In this document: positions 42,495 to 52,400 of the stretch, in pieces
Numbering within the stretch: the first letter of the stretch is position 1
Layout: the number at the start of each line of letters is the position of its first letter
NCBI GenBank assembly: GCA_002900995.3
Contig: CM035313.1
Span: 186,001-250,000, forward strand
From: Ganoderma boninense
Taxonomy: Eukaryota > Basidiomycota > Agaricomycetes > Polyporales > Polyporaceae
Length of the DNA: 64,000 nt
Reading direction: 5' to 3'
Notes under the pieces: generated by a model
Told to the model about the DNA's origin: nothing
Database searches by the model: none
Seen by the model: only the letters and a program-made list of their open reading frames with translations
Program-made: the position numbers and the translations under genes

Positions 42495-43383
42495 TTACTC
42501 TGGGACCCGCGGGCCGTCGGCTCCGTTCACCTCCACCGGAACCGCTTCCCCAGCGCGCTCCGAGGGGGCGCTAGTGTCGCTAGTGCTGGATTCGTCCGCG
42601 TCGCCTGAAGAGTCCCCACCCGGGGTGCGCGCCCCAATTGTCGAAGACGCGCGCTCACCTTGGTCGCTTCCGCTGGGACTCTCAACCACGACGCCGTGCG
42701 CGACGACGGACGGAGGGTTCTCGACGAGTACACGCGGGGGTTCCTCTTCGGCGCGAGCGGCATGGTGGACGGTGCGCTGCCAGTCGCGCCGTATCGGAAG
42801 CATCTCGCGCGGAGTCGCGTAGAGCTCTTCAAGGAGCTGGTAGTCAAGGCGGAAATCGTTGAACGCGGTGCGGGTCCGGAAGGCCATCTCTTCTGCGGTC
42901 GCCACCCCCTCGCACGTCATTTCGTTGTGGTACCGGTCGACGAGGACGCGCGCGTGGTGTGCTTGTTCCTTCTCCACCAGAGAGAGCATATAATTCGCCG
43001 CTACCTCGCCCCACCGCTGCTCGTTCACCCACGCTTCGTAATGAGTGGTCAAGCGGGTCGCTATGTCGTCCAGTCCGCGGGCGCGTAGGAGCAGCATGGC
43101 GCGTGCGAAGTATACGCCAACGGTGGGATCGTGAAAATCCAGCGCGTGCAAATGTTCCTGTCGGCAAGGGTCAGTCGCGCGGAGGACGTCTCGGGCACCA
43201 ACATACCAAGGACGCGAAAAACTCGTACGCCACCTGGCGGCGAAACGGACGCGACTCGTCCGTACATGCCGCCTCGAACGCTTCCCAGTCAGCGGTCACG
43301 GCGCGGAGGGCGTAGGGCCGTAGGGTTTGCTGAGCACTCTGGCGCAGGCGCAAGATCTCCAGCATCGTCGAGAAGTCCGCCAT
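42495..43383 (-). CDS. Unidentified spliced antisense protein of the retroelement
   Basis: There are two exons, 43383-43207 and 43157-42495, giving 279 aa. The 49-nt intron has GTATGT, a CTGAC branch site and CGACAG and keeps phase 0 (ending ...FFASL, resuming EHLHALDF). The start ATG is in TACCATGG, about 40 nt after GGATAAAAGG. Residues 1-210 are rich in predicted helix (Leu, Ala, Arg, Glu), while the last 70 are Ser/Gly/Asp-rich and probably disordered. There is no signal peptide or membrane segment and no family was recognised. It lies 225 bp upstream of the zinc-cluster gene on the same strand, so the two form a tandem pair carried as one cassette. Confidence 0.78.
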
Positions 43384-43420
43384 GGTAGAGGACGTCGGGG
43401 GCACGGTACGGTCGCCTTTG

Positions 43421-43430
43421 CCTTTTATCC
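43421..43430 (-). promoter_or_regulatory. TATA-like box of the upstream antisense gene
   Basis: GGATAAAAGG on the minus strand lies 38-47 nt before the ATG at 43383. The whole promoter must fit between here and the 3' LTR (43519), or it lies inside the LTR. Confidence 0.6.
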
Positions 43431-43504
43431 CCTGCAGCATCCGCGCCATGTCTGGCGAGTTCCGCCATTGATGGCCGGTCATGAACCGAGGACGGTTCAA
43501 GTCT

Positions 43505-43518
43505 CAGTGGGGGGGAGA
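43505..43518 (+). promoter_or_regulatory. 3' polypurine tract
   Basis: CAGTGGGGGGGAGA lies directly against the first base of the 3' LTR. It is the expected primer for plus-strand DNA synthesis. Confidence 0.88.
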
Positions 43519-44444
43519 TGTAGAGGTCCACGATCGCCCTGACCTCTATTTTCGCGCCTACACCCACTACTGTCACGCTCCGCTGCGCGCCCCATTCCCG
43601 CGGTGCCATCCAACCTACGCGACTCCTTCCGGCGGCGAGCTCGCTCCCCGACGTAACTCTCCCGTCCAACACAGGTGTATAGGTGACCGCCGTGTCGCGG
43701 CGGTCCCAGCGCACTAATAGCGGTCGAAGGCAGCTCGGTTGGCGCGGGTACTTTGGCGCGGCGTTTGGTAGAACTCGGCGTGGCGTGGCAGGCACGTGGC
43801 GGGCGGAAGAGGCGCGGTACTCGATAAGGACGACGGGATTGGGCTTCCGAGCGGCGGGACCGTGTGCCCAGTTGGAGCCGAGCCCGGCGAGGCCTGGTAT
43901 ATGAATAGCGGGTATGGCGATTGGGCGAGAGGGAGCGCGTGCGCAGCGGCAAGAGGGCGCGACCGCGCGAGGAGTTCCAGTAGCGTAGTTGGCCGTTTGT
44001 TGGACTGTTGAGTAGACAACCCTGTACTTAGTTCGAGCGCAGGGTGGCGAAACGGAGGTTACGTTCCCCCTCGGTTCAGATTTCGTTCGCCAGTCTTCGA
44101 GTCCGTCGACAGAAGCTTTCGCGTTCAGAAGTCATCCGCACGCCGTCGTACCAGTAGTAGACCCGGCGTGATACGTTACCTCCGCTACGTTCCACAAGTC
44201 GTTGCGCTCGACCGCTACGCTGCGCAGTTATCACCGCCCACGCGTGGCTCGTCACCCGGAGATTTGTTGAGTGGTTCTCACTCTTCGCCTCTCTACCTCC
44301 GACTTCCCTCTCCACACTTCCATCCCTCTCTCTGGCTCCGCTGATCGGCGGCACTCTCGAGCTTCCTCGCACCCCTTCGTTCGCAGCCCGTCCTTTCCCC
44401 GCGCTACTCTCCGAGTTGCGCGCAGGTTCCCCGTGAGCATCACA
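43519..44444 (+). repeat. 3' LTR
   Basis: It is 926 bp long and aligns without gaps to the 5' LTR with nine differences, all at CpG positions. It ends CATCACA, followed by ACGG. Confidence 0.95.
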
Positions 44445-44448
44445 ACGG
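44445..44448. repeat. Target-site duplication, right (ACGG)
   Basis: This is the second copy of the 4-bp duplication at 31972-31975. Gene B exon 1 resumes here. Confidence 0.85.
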
Positions 44449-44811
44449 ACAAGGGGCTTCAGATGCGGGTTCGCCTTGACAAAGTCGCAGAAGTCGAAGA
44501 TATCACCCCTGCGCTTGAAGTGAACTTCGGCGACGAGTAAACACAGTGCACGGGGACGGAGGTCGCGGCAGGTGAGAGAGAAGTTGTGCAGGGAGTTGGG
44601 ATCGTCACCACAGTGCCCGATGACCCTCTCGATGACCTCCCAAGGCAGCGACGGGGAGAAGATAGCGAATTGGTTGGGATATAGTGGGGGAGTGGATGGG
44701 GTCACAGTTTGCGAGATATCGTCCACGTCCGATAGGGGCTGCATGGTAGTGGCGGAGACGGCGATAGACGGTGGGATGTTCAGCTTGTTGGACGCAAGCA
44801 CGGCTGGTTGA

Positions 44812-44950
44812 AGTGAGGAATGGGGGCGAGGTCAGGATGGGAGTGAGGTCGGGGTGGAATGTGAGCGAGGTTAGGATGAGAGCGAGGTCAGGACGAGAGC
44901 GAGATCGGGTTGAGAGCGAGGTCGGGGTGAGAGTGCGGACAAGTTGAGGG
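44812..44950 (-). repeat. 17-bp minisatellite before gene B, unit II
   Basis: These are tandem GTCGGGATGAGAGCGAG-type units (minus-strand CTCGCTCTCATCCCGAC). They lie directly upstream of the mutated start codon at 44801, as in the other units. Confidence 0.8.
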
Positions 44951-45024
44951 AACGCTGTGGGCTGCGTCCTGGTGCACTTGGAAACCTTAGATGGAGGGGA
45001 TGAGACACCGGCGCTGTGGGGTCC

Positions 45025-45095
45025 CCGGTCTCTGATGCTGTCACCGGTGGCGTCGACCACAACAGCGCACGCTCAGGTAGCACAACGGAAAAGAC
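45025..45095 (-). promoter_or_regulatory. Conserved upstream block of gene B, unit II
   Basis: Minus-strand TTTTCCGTTGTGCTACC ... CCACCGGTGACAGCATCAGAG matches the blocks in units I and III. It remains recognisable although the gene it served is dead. Confidence 0.45.
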
Positions 45096-45099
45096 ATTG

Positions 45100-46860
45100 T
45101 ACATGCAACATAAATTTCCGGACTGTGGTATGCGCATCAAATGGTTCACAAATTGAGTGTATATGATGGTTGACGAAATGCGGTATAGTATAGTGGCTAC
45201 CTCATCGCAACTGGAGCACGAACAAAGACTGAGCAGCCATTGCAACCTGGGATTGGGCAATGACAGATTGAAAGTCAATACCCTGAATCACAACTTCTAG
45301 AATGGCGCTGCAAGGTCACAACAAGCTCGCGATTGCGCTCGCCTGCCGTAAGGACCCCGCGGCAGACGAGACGGATTCAGGCGGGTTGGCGTCGCACGCA
45401 CTTCCATGAATAGCGGGCGCGCACAAAGTCTCTGTCCGTTGCAATTCTCCACCAGACTGTTGTCTCCAGGACGGTGGCTGAACTCACGCTGGAATGCATG
45501 ATGAAGCTGCCCATCGCATTGTCTGATATGCGATGCCAGACCTAGGAACGAGGCCCTCACAGCCAAGGGACAGTGACAGTGGATACGAGCTTCCGAGAGC
45601 ACGCTGAAGGCCCGCAGCGCAATCTAGCGACATCTCCAGCCGTTCCAGGAGGAACCATACAAGAACGGGCGCATAAGGGCCGAGAACAAGGCGTGCGAGA
45701 ACACTCGCATGCGCGCAGATGTCGATGCATCGTCTCTAGGTGGCGTAGAGGTGGTAGACGTCGAAGCCGTCAGCGACTGCTATTTCTCCTCCGGGTCGTA
45801 ATGCACGTGGATGAGACTCTTGAAGGGTCGCGCCACCATGTATGGTCCCAAGGGTGCAGAATTTGTCCGGGGGTTCTCATATCATTGTGTTGTTTAACTG
45901 GTTCGACAATGCCGCTCGCCCAGATACCCTCTTCCGTCATGTTTCACAGCCCCAGCCATGTATGGCACTGGTGTAGCCCACATGATTCGACACGCTCGCG
46001 GCACAGTGATGCCTCCAGAGCACTATAGAGGTTTCACGAGTGTTGCGGGTGCGGTTGCACCACATGCGCGTTTTCGTAGAGTGCCAGACGTGTTGGTTTG
46101 AGATGTGTAGGGAATGTCTTCATGGGTACATTTAGAATAAGAGGAGAAATGGAGCGTACCTATACCACAGTAATCGTGACAACACGAGGATTTTGCATGC
46201 ATCGAGGGACTGTTTCAGCATTGGTGAAAATTTTCAAAGGACAGTATTGACCTCCGACGCATGAGCGATATTTAAAGAGTAGGATAAACAGACGTACAGG
46301 CTGTCATGGTCCACTCTTGTCGCCAGTACGGCTTGCGGGATATAGAAGACTAGATGACGACGGTGCAGACGAGGGTGTTCAGATATCTCAGAATACAGAT
46401 GCATACCAGAGGTGTGGAGGTGGAGGTGAAGGGGAAGTGGAGGTAGCTGCAGCCTAAGGCGGAGCGAAGTTCTGGCTGGACAGGCTGAGGCTGACTAGCG
46501 CTGACTTGCCGGCATGCTACGGCCCGAAGGGACCGGGCCTCGTTGCGTGCGTCCGCGTTGCTTGTGCTCCGCTTGTCCTCACCTTCGTCTCTCGTCCTCC
46601 ATCGCGACCACCTGAATATTAGTTTCCCATCTGAATGGTGTCTACACTGCCTGCTTAACCATAATTGTGACGACGATCACTGTTGAGGAACGTCGAATTT
46701 GCGTGGGATGGCTCTGGCAGGACTGCCGGTGTCAGGTATGTCCTCCGCAGATATGCTGCCGACGTTGTCCTCATCCACTCATTTTCACTGCAGCCTGTAT
46801 GACACTCCAGCCGCGCGTGGAGTGGGATCGTGCATCTGAGTACAACGGACCGGAGTGACT
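45100..46860 (-). other. Region upstream of gene B, unit II
   Basis: It is homologous to 9500-11560 (inverted) and 60210-62100 (direct). It includes the GCCGGCATGCTACGGCCCGAAGG block near 46510. The ATGCCGGC frame stops after a few codons in this copy, so any gene here is broken. No domain was recognised. Confidence 0.4.
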
Positions 46861-48835
46861 GATTCAGCCCCTGGCCGTCGGTCCCTCGAGCTTTCACCAC
46901 GGCTCTCATCTACATCGCTCACTCGCCCTCTTATCTTGACCATAGTCTTACCCTAGGTTCATCCGCCTGTATCACCACTCGATTCCTTTGGGAAGTCCTC
47001 GGGTGCGTCATTCACCTCTCTGCTGGCCATCCGAACGCGCCATGCGGTCTCGCTCTCCCTGGTCCCCACCTCCGCCGTCCCAGCCACTTCGCGGTCGCCA
47101 TGCTGGTCGCTTTCGGGCCTTCGCCCGTGTGTATCTCCCCCCAATATCTCTTCGATCGACTGCGCTGACATCGCAACTTGAAGAACGGGCGGATGAGGAT
47201 ACAGACGAGGAAGACGAGTGCCAACATGAGCATGACGAATCACCGAACCTTCCCCACTGTATGCGCCCTCAGACTGGTGCCCGGACCACGGAACAACGCA
47301 GTCTCGTCCTTCATCACACCAGTATCGCCTCAGAGCCGACGTCTGCACTCTGCGCCTCAGGCAGGCAATGAAGCACTTCCCGAACTGGTCACACGACTGC
47401 TATTCGAGCGCAAACTAGCCACTTGAAGGAATTAATTGTGAGTTGCTATCTATTGTTCCAGGCCTGAGTGTCTGAGCTGAATATTGATTGGCCGATCCTA
47501 TGCCTGCAGATTGGTCTCGTCCGGATATCAGAGGTCGCGGTACGAGTCCTGGCGCTGCTGTTTGATGTGTTGGGTGTCGTCTGGATCCGCCTCGTCGTAG
47601 AAGGTATCGCTTCTCTTGTCCTCTCCTGCCCCGAAGCTATCTAATCGCTCGTCTTGTTCTGCATCCCCTCCTGTCTCTAGAATAGACCGCCTCCCGGCAC
47701 AGTCAGAGTGATGCCGACTTCAACGATCAGAGCTCCAGTGTTTGTGCGAAACAGCATCTCGGGCGTCGCGCAGCTTTGGAGTGGTTCTCGAGCACTTCCA
47801 GGCTGAGAGAGGTTCTCATCGGGCGGCAGATATGGTCTAAGCGACGTGTTGTGGAGGATCTATCCCATTTCGCGGACGAACCTAGCCCAGGACATCAGGC
47901 ATTTGCGAAGCTCAGCGCATACAACAACTTCACCGTGCTCGGGGGCCACACCAGGCCCGTCTTCACATGCTCGTGGTCCCCGGACAGCGGTACGATGGCG
48001 CCTGGCACAGAAGACCGCAGTGCGCGGCTGTCGATGCACGGACCACAACGTATCATCAGCACGCTCTTGCCCAGCTCAAGGCTGCCATGTATTCGGTCGC
48101 GTTCTCCACCGAGGGACCATGGGCCGTGTGCGAGTCGCGTCGCGGCTTGTGCGGCATCGTGGACGTGGAGTCGGGCTCGCTACACAGATCCCTCTGGGAC
48201 TCAACCTCTGACGATGACACCTACAATGACGGCGAGGCACTCGGTCGGAGGACTCGGAAATGTTCCGCCAGATGCGCCCCCACCATCGCATTTGATTCCA
48301 ACCTATGGCGGCTCGCAACCGCACTCTACAGCTCCTGCTCCGGGATCAATGTCAACACTCGGGAGCGCACCTGCCAACGTGTGCGGCAAGGTGGGCGCAC
48401 TGGTGCATATGCACGATGTCTCATCTCCTTCTCGTCCGACGGGTTGCTCGTCCTCGTGCCCTCGGAGGGAAGTTCGAGTCGGAATGGTGTACTTGCGTCT
48501 GGGAGGCGTTGAAAGCTTCAAGCTCACGGGTCCCCGGTCCTTTTGCGACGTCGCGCCGGGGGCGATGAACTGGGAGATGCGGGTGGACTAGATGGTAGGC
48601 GATGGGACATGTGTATGCACAGCGATGTTGTCCGGGCACGGTGCGGCGGTCGAGCACGTCTCGCTCTCTCCGGATGGGAGGACGCGGGAGGGACGGGTCG
48701 GTCATCGATCTGCACGTTACGTTCTCACATATCCTGAATATAGTTTTGTGTGTGTCCAGTAGGCTCGTGTCCGTGCGCGCCAGGAGTGTGCACGCCAGCC
48801 CAAGGCACGCAGATGTGCCCTTGATAATGCTTTGA
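46861..48835 (+). pseudogene. Decayed WD40-repeat gene (gene A, unit II)
   Basis: On the plus strand: a block with WSSTSRLREVLIGRQ-like sequence and VVEDLSHFADEPSPGHQAFAKL (47781-47910, within one frame), GGHTRPVFTCSWSPDSG (47938-47990), then after a frame change VDARTTTYHQHALAQL (48030-48080), YSVAFSTEGPWAVCESRRG, LISFSSDGLLVLVPSEGS (48420-48475) and LSPDGRTREG (48655-48690). These follow the order of the unit I and IV copies. The frame changes between 48000 and 48030 and the expected TEDxxVRLWDAR stretch is disrupted. The upstream part (46861-47780) aligns loosely with unit III (62200-63330) and has no recognised domain. Confidence 0.6.
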
Positions 48836-51729
48836 CCGGACAGTAGCGATAATTGTGCATACCCAGAGAGTAAAGCAAAGTAGAAGCTTAAGGTAGATAC
48901 ATATAGCGCGACGAGCGGGCTGAAGTCCACAGGCGCTTATGGCAGCCCACCGCATCATCACAGCTCGCGGCTGGCCTCGATCGGACACGTCTCTCTCCTT
49001 CCTCTCTGCTCTGCACCACCTCCTCGCGCTCGCTCACATATTCAACTCTCGTGCTGCACTGAGTGTCTGCCTCTAGTCCTGCTCGCCTGGAGCTACTCAA
49101 CCGTCCCTCAGCACCACTGCCGCCATCGCCGCCAGAGTGTTCGGGAGATACTACGAGTGATAGACCGCCGTACGCAGGGAAAATGCGGCATGCCTCCTCG
49201 AGTCCGGCTGATACGAGGCCTCTATCGTCGCGCAGCCAACGCGGTTTGCCGATGGAGCCGTGCTTGCTACCCGAGATGTCTCCTCTCCTGCCGCGTCACG
49301 CCGCCGTGCTATAATCCGGGGGTCGCTGCAGCGTAACCCTTCATTTCTGACGCAAGTAGTAAGTGGCCGTCCCCTACGTGGCACCATAGCAGAGCGGTCG
49401 CTGTCCCGCGGCGATGCGCTCAAGACGCAGGATGTCCCAACTCGGTCCTCTGCTCTCCCACAGAGCCCGGGAACTTGAATGCGGGGCACCCTGCCCGCTT
49501 CGAATGACGTTCGTAGACATTCTCCACGGGTTGGTTGGTTGCGGTTGACGTCTGACGTGCCGAGGCTCGTCGAAGGAGTCGTGGCCTAGCAGGGTTCTGA
49601 CCCCGTCGACGCCAGCCGTGCACATATTACCCTAGTCTCCTTTTCCAGAAGGGCCCTCGTGCTGCACAGAATGGCTCATGTAGCTTGTCCATGTGTCGTA
49701 TACTTCGTCTAAAGTGTCTGCTTCGCCAGATCGCCCGTGGAGAGCCGCGTCTGGTGGCCGCGTTTGTCGAGTCATACTGGCATCGCACAAAGTCCAACTT
49801 CGGCGATACCGGGCGTGTTCGTCGCGGAGGTGAACGAGGAGCCTGTGAATGCAGGTTAGAACGCGTCCGGGAGGATGGAGCTCGAGTGATCGTTATCGTG
49901 AGCACTTACTCGGGCGACACTCACATCGCACCATGTTCCCTTGCCCGCAGCATCTGCAGCTCTATCCGCGCCGATATTGAGACCCGTCTGTCTCCGTATA
50001 CGCGGCGGGGATACACCATCCAGACAACCACGTCGTGTTAAAGCGACGGCGGGTATCCAGCGGTATGGCGACCCTTTACCACCGCATTCACGTCCGCCCC
50101 GCTGTTCGACGCCGAACGGGCCGCATACATCTTAATTTCCACCATGCTTCAATGGAAGCACACACCCCACCGGATTGCTCACAGATTGCGGATGCCAGTT
50201 GGCATGTTCGCGATTCGTTCCACCTCGCTGAAGCTTCGCGAGACCGGGTACGTTCGTCCAGTAGGTGAATGCGGACTGTATGCATGTACGTTAGAGCGTG
50301 TTCCGAGGAAGTGTCCCGTCTCCTCGAGTAGTGCGCGACTTACTTATGTGGTGCCCACGGGGTCGCGTCGTAAGTCCCTGCCTACCGCTCTGACAGTCGT
50401 CCCTTTCGTCTTCAACGTTTGCATTTATCCGCATGGAAGGCAAGGATATGCATTTCAGACGGCCGTGCCGTGATCGCGCGGTCGCGGGTGGCCGGCGCTA
50501 CAGCACCTGGGGAATGCACCCTTTCGTCGACGCGCAAGATCCTCAGGATCTGCGTCGTTCGATGGCGAACCAGCATCGAACCTCTTGGCCTGTTCCTTTG
50601 TGTACCTTCGAGAGCCCAATGTATCAGTCGTTGACCGTCTATACAACAGCATCATTTCCATACAGACTTGGAATGCCAGGCTCACTGTAGCATCGACGCC
50701 ACCGTCATCCTAATGTATTCACCCGCGGCCAGCCGCAGGAAGGCAAAGGCAAAGCATGCCTACATGCATCGTTCCGCGGGGATATGTTGATTGCAGGCGT
50801 GAGAAGGACTCCGCGTGTGCAGGGGATCGTGTTCGTGTTCGCGCCGGGTCAGCTGAGATCGCGTGCAGCCAGCAGAGTTTGCGATGCTGTCACCCGAGTG
50901 CGCAAGACGTAAGCTCCGTGACGTCGAATCATCGCGAGGTCGAGGAGCACTCACGACCCGGGCCACGGACTGCAGCAATGGCTTGCTGGATCGTGCTCGA
51001 CGTCGACGCCCGAGTTGCCGATACTCGCTGCTCTGGGCCAGGCATTCCGGTGCTATCGAAGCGATGGCTTCAGCATGATACCACAGGGGAGAAAATCAAG
51101 GTAAGCTTACCAGATAGCAGTGCGCCAGAGCAGGGTCTGACCGGTAACCAGGGAGCGCAATCTCGGTGGGGCAGTAGATCGGCCGGGTCAAGCAGTATAT
51201 CACTGAGAAGGTGCAATCGGGCAGAACGAACGAAGAGAAGCCAAGTGTAAACGTGAGGATTCAGTGCACCGAGACACAGCTGGGAATAGCTCACTTGGAA
51301 GCAACTCTCGAGCATCTGCAGTCGATGCAGAATGCCAAGTTCGTGACTGAGGGTCTGGAGATGGTCGCTGAACTGTGGTTGAAAGACGGCATTTGCGAGA
51401 CAGTCTGGACAAGAGTCGGCTGAGGGGGAACACCAGGTGGCCTGCTGCAAGGCACAATAACGGCGACAAAGTGATTGCGCGCAGAAGGCTGAAAAGGGAG
51501 ACTAGAGAAGCAGGGACCCCAAGGCCAAGTGCCGAGGGGCGGGGCAGAAACACAGAATTCACAGCCAAGGCCAGATGGCCACGCGTCATGGCCGTCGACA
51601 GGCCATCCTCTGGCCGTATCGATGTCGTGGACGAGGTCAGAGAAGCGACTCGATCAGGCTTCAGGCTTCTCTGCCTGCACGGAGAACGCGGTCCGGCTCT
51701 TCCGGCGCCCCGTCTCCTGGCCGTCTCAG
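48836..51729 (+). repeat. Alpha unit, copy II (gene-like, inverted)
   Basis: This is the reverse-complement counterpart of about 4400-1400. Shared peptide blocks on the plus strand include VFVAEVNEEPVNAG (about 49815-49856), SAALSAPILRPVCL (about 49950-49990) and the block ending AELWLKDGICE (51210-51405). The plus-strand frames are broken between blocks. The TIR element of unit I is absent here, at about 51500. The product is unknown. Confidence 0.5.
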
Positions 51730-52400
51730 CGAGTTCTGCGGACCATCCGTGTGGAACGCCGTTCCTATCTGCGACCAACGACGAGGCGAGTATTCCTCCT
51801 ACTAGTGCTCAAGCTTGCTAGCACCATATCGGCCACGGGACACCATCGCCGCCTTCAACCCGACCAGCGGAATAGCGGCGCGCAGCTCCCACCATCCCTT
51901 CTGTTATCTGGGTCCTGTTCCGGACTCAACACGGTTGCCGCACGAAGATCGAGGACATGCTCGCGCACATGGGTGGCAAGAGGGGCCAGTTGCTCAGGGT
52001 GCGCGACATCTCCTTCTCGCCCAACCGGACGCTCGTCCTCGGAGTTCCGAGTCTCTGCGGCTGCTTCAAGCGCAAAACGTGGTACTCGCCTGGGATGCAA
52101 CTTCTACGGCAATGTCGCATGCTTCAAGCGCGCGGGTCGCGCGGATACCTTGTTCAGGGTTCTCCTGGACCAGACTCGCATGGTGCGTGTATGGATGGTG
52201 CGAGTGCGACTCGGAGGGGACGTCGGCTGCGCACCGTGCAGCGATCGAGCACGTCGCGTTCGCTCTCCAGCCGGGATGCGAGGACGTTGGTTTTGGGCCC
52301 ATCTTCCGGCCGATGCGGGATGTCGTTCCAGCGGAGGAGCTGTCTCTGGAGTCTGCGAGAGGTATGTGTCTTGTCGCAGCATGCATATGTAGCTCGAATA
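51730..52400 (+). pseudogene. Partial decayed WD40 gene (right arm)
   Basis: It contains LLRVRDISFSPNRTLVLGV (about 51988-52044), an IEHVAFALQPGCEDVGFG block (about 52246-52295) and FRPMRDVVPAEELSLESARG (52306-52362), the gene A end motif. Only the last two blades and the tail are present. The left arm has lost even more (1240-1400). The corresponding unit IV copy is 18740-19330. Confidence 0.55.

Larger units (their letters stand above)
31976..44444 (+). mobile_element. Ty3/gypsy LTR retrotransposon with antisense gene cassette
   Basis: This is a 12,469-bp element: LTR, primer-binding site, gag-protease, pol, two minus-strand genes, polypurine tract, LTR. The pol order RT - RNase H - integrase places it in Ty3/gypsy (Metaviridae-type). 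There is a GPY/F-like module near the integrase end but no chromodomain. It is far longer than usual elements of 5-7 kb because of the 3.8 kb between pol and the 3' LTR. The LTRs differ at nine positions in 926 bp, so the insertion is fairly young. It sits in exon 1 of gene B, in the orientation opposite to that gene. Confidence 0.95.
29782..44801 (-). pseudogene. F-box/WD40 gene (gene B, unit II) split by a retrotransposon
   Basis: Exon 1 is in two parts, 44801-44445 and 31971-31639, with the element 31976-44444 between them. Exon 2 is 31573-31009 and exon 3 is 30949-29782. Joined across the insertion, exon 1 is 690 nt, the same as in unit I. The normal ATG is GTG here (44801-44799). Exon 2 is 3 nt shorter than in the paralogues: about 2 nt are lost near 31430 and 1 nt near 31075, and a stop falls between the two shifts. 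Exon 3 keeps all WD40 blades open (GSQDGMVKLWDA, GSGDGTVRLWRT) but is cut at 29782. The gene is dead several times over. The WD40 part being intact suggests recent loss or gene conversion. Confidence 0.85.

Noticed and set aside
43171..43500. A longer start for the upstream antisense gene (up to 43500)
   Set aside because: The extension passes through the TATA-like box. The ATG at 43383 has a much better context (TACCATGG).
43497..43952. A 151-residue minus-strand frame in the 3' LTR and its twin in the 5' LTR
   Set aside because: It lies wholly in LTR sequence, is Arg/Ser/Pro-rich from high GC content, and has no start context or domain. Presence in both LTRs only reflects LTR identity.
31976..44444. 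An exogenous virus
   Set aside because: Gag-pol order, LTRs, target duplication and absence of an envelope gene make it a fungal Ty3/gypsy retrotransposon. The extra genes are antisense and not envelope-like.
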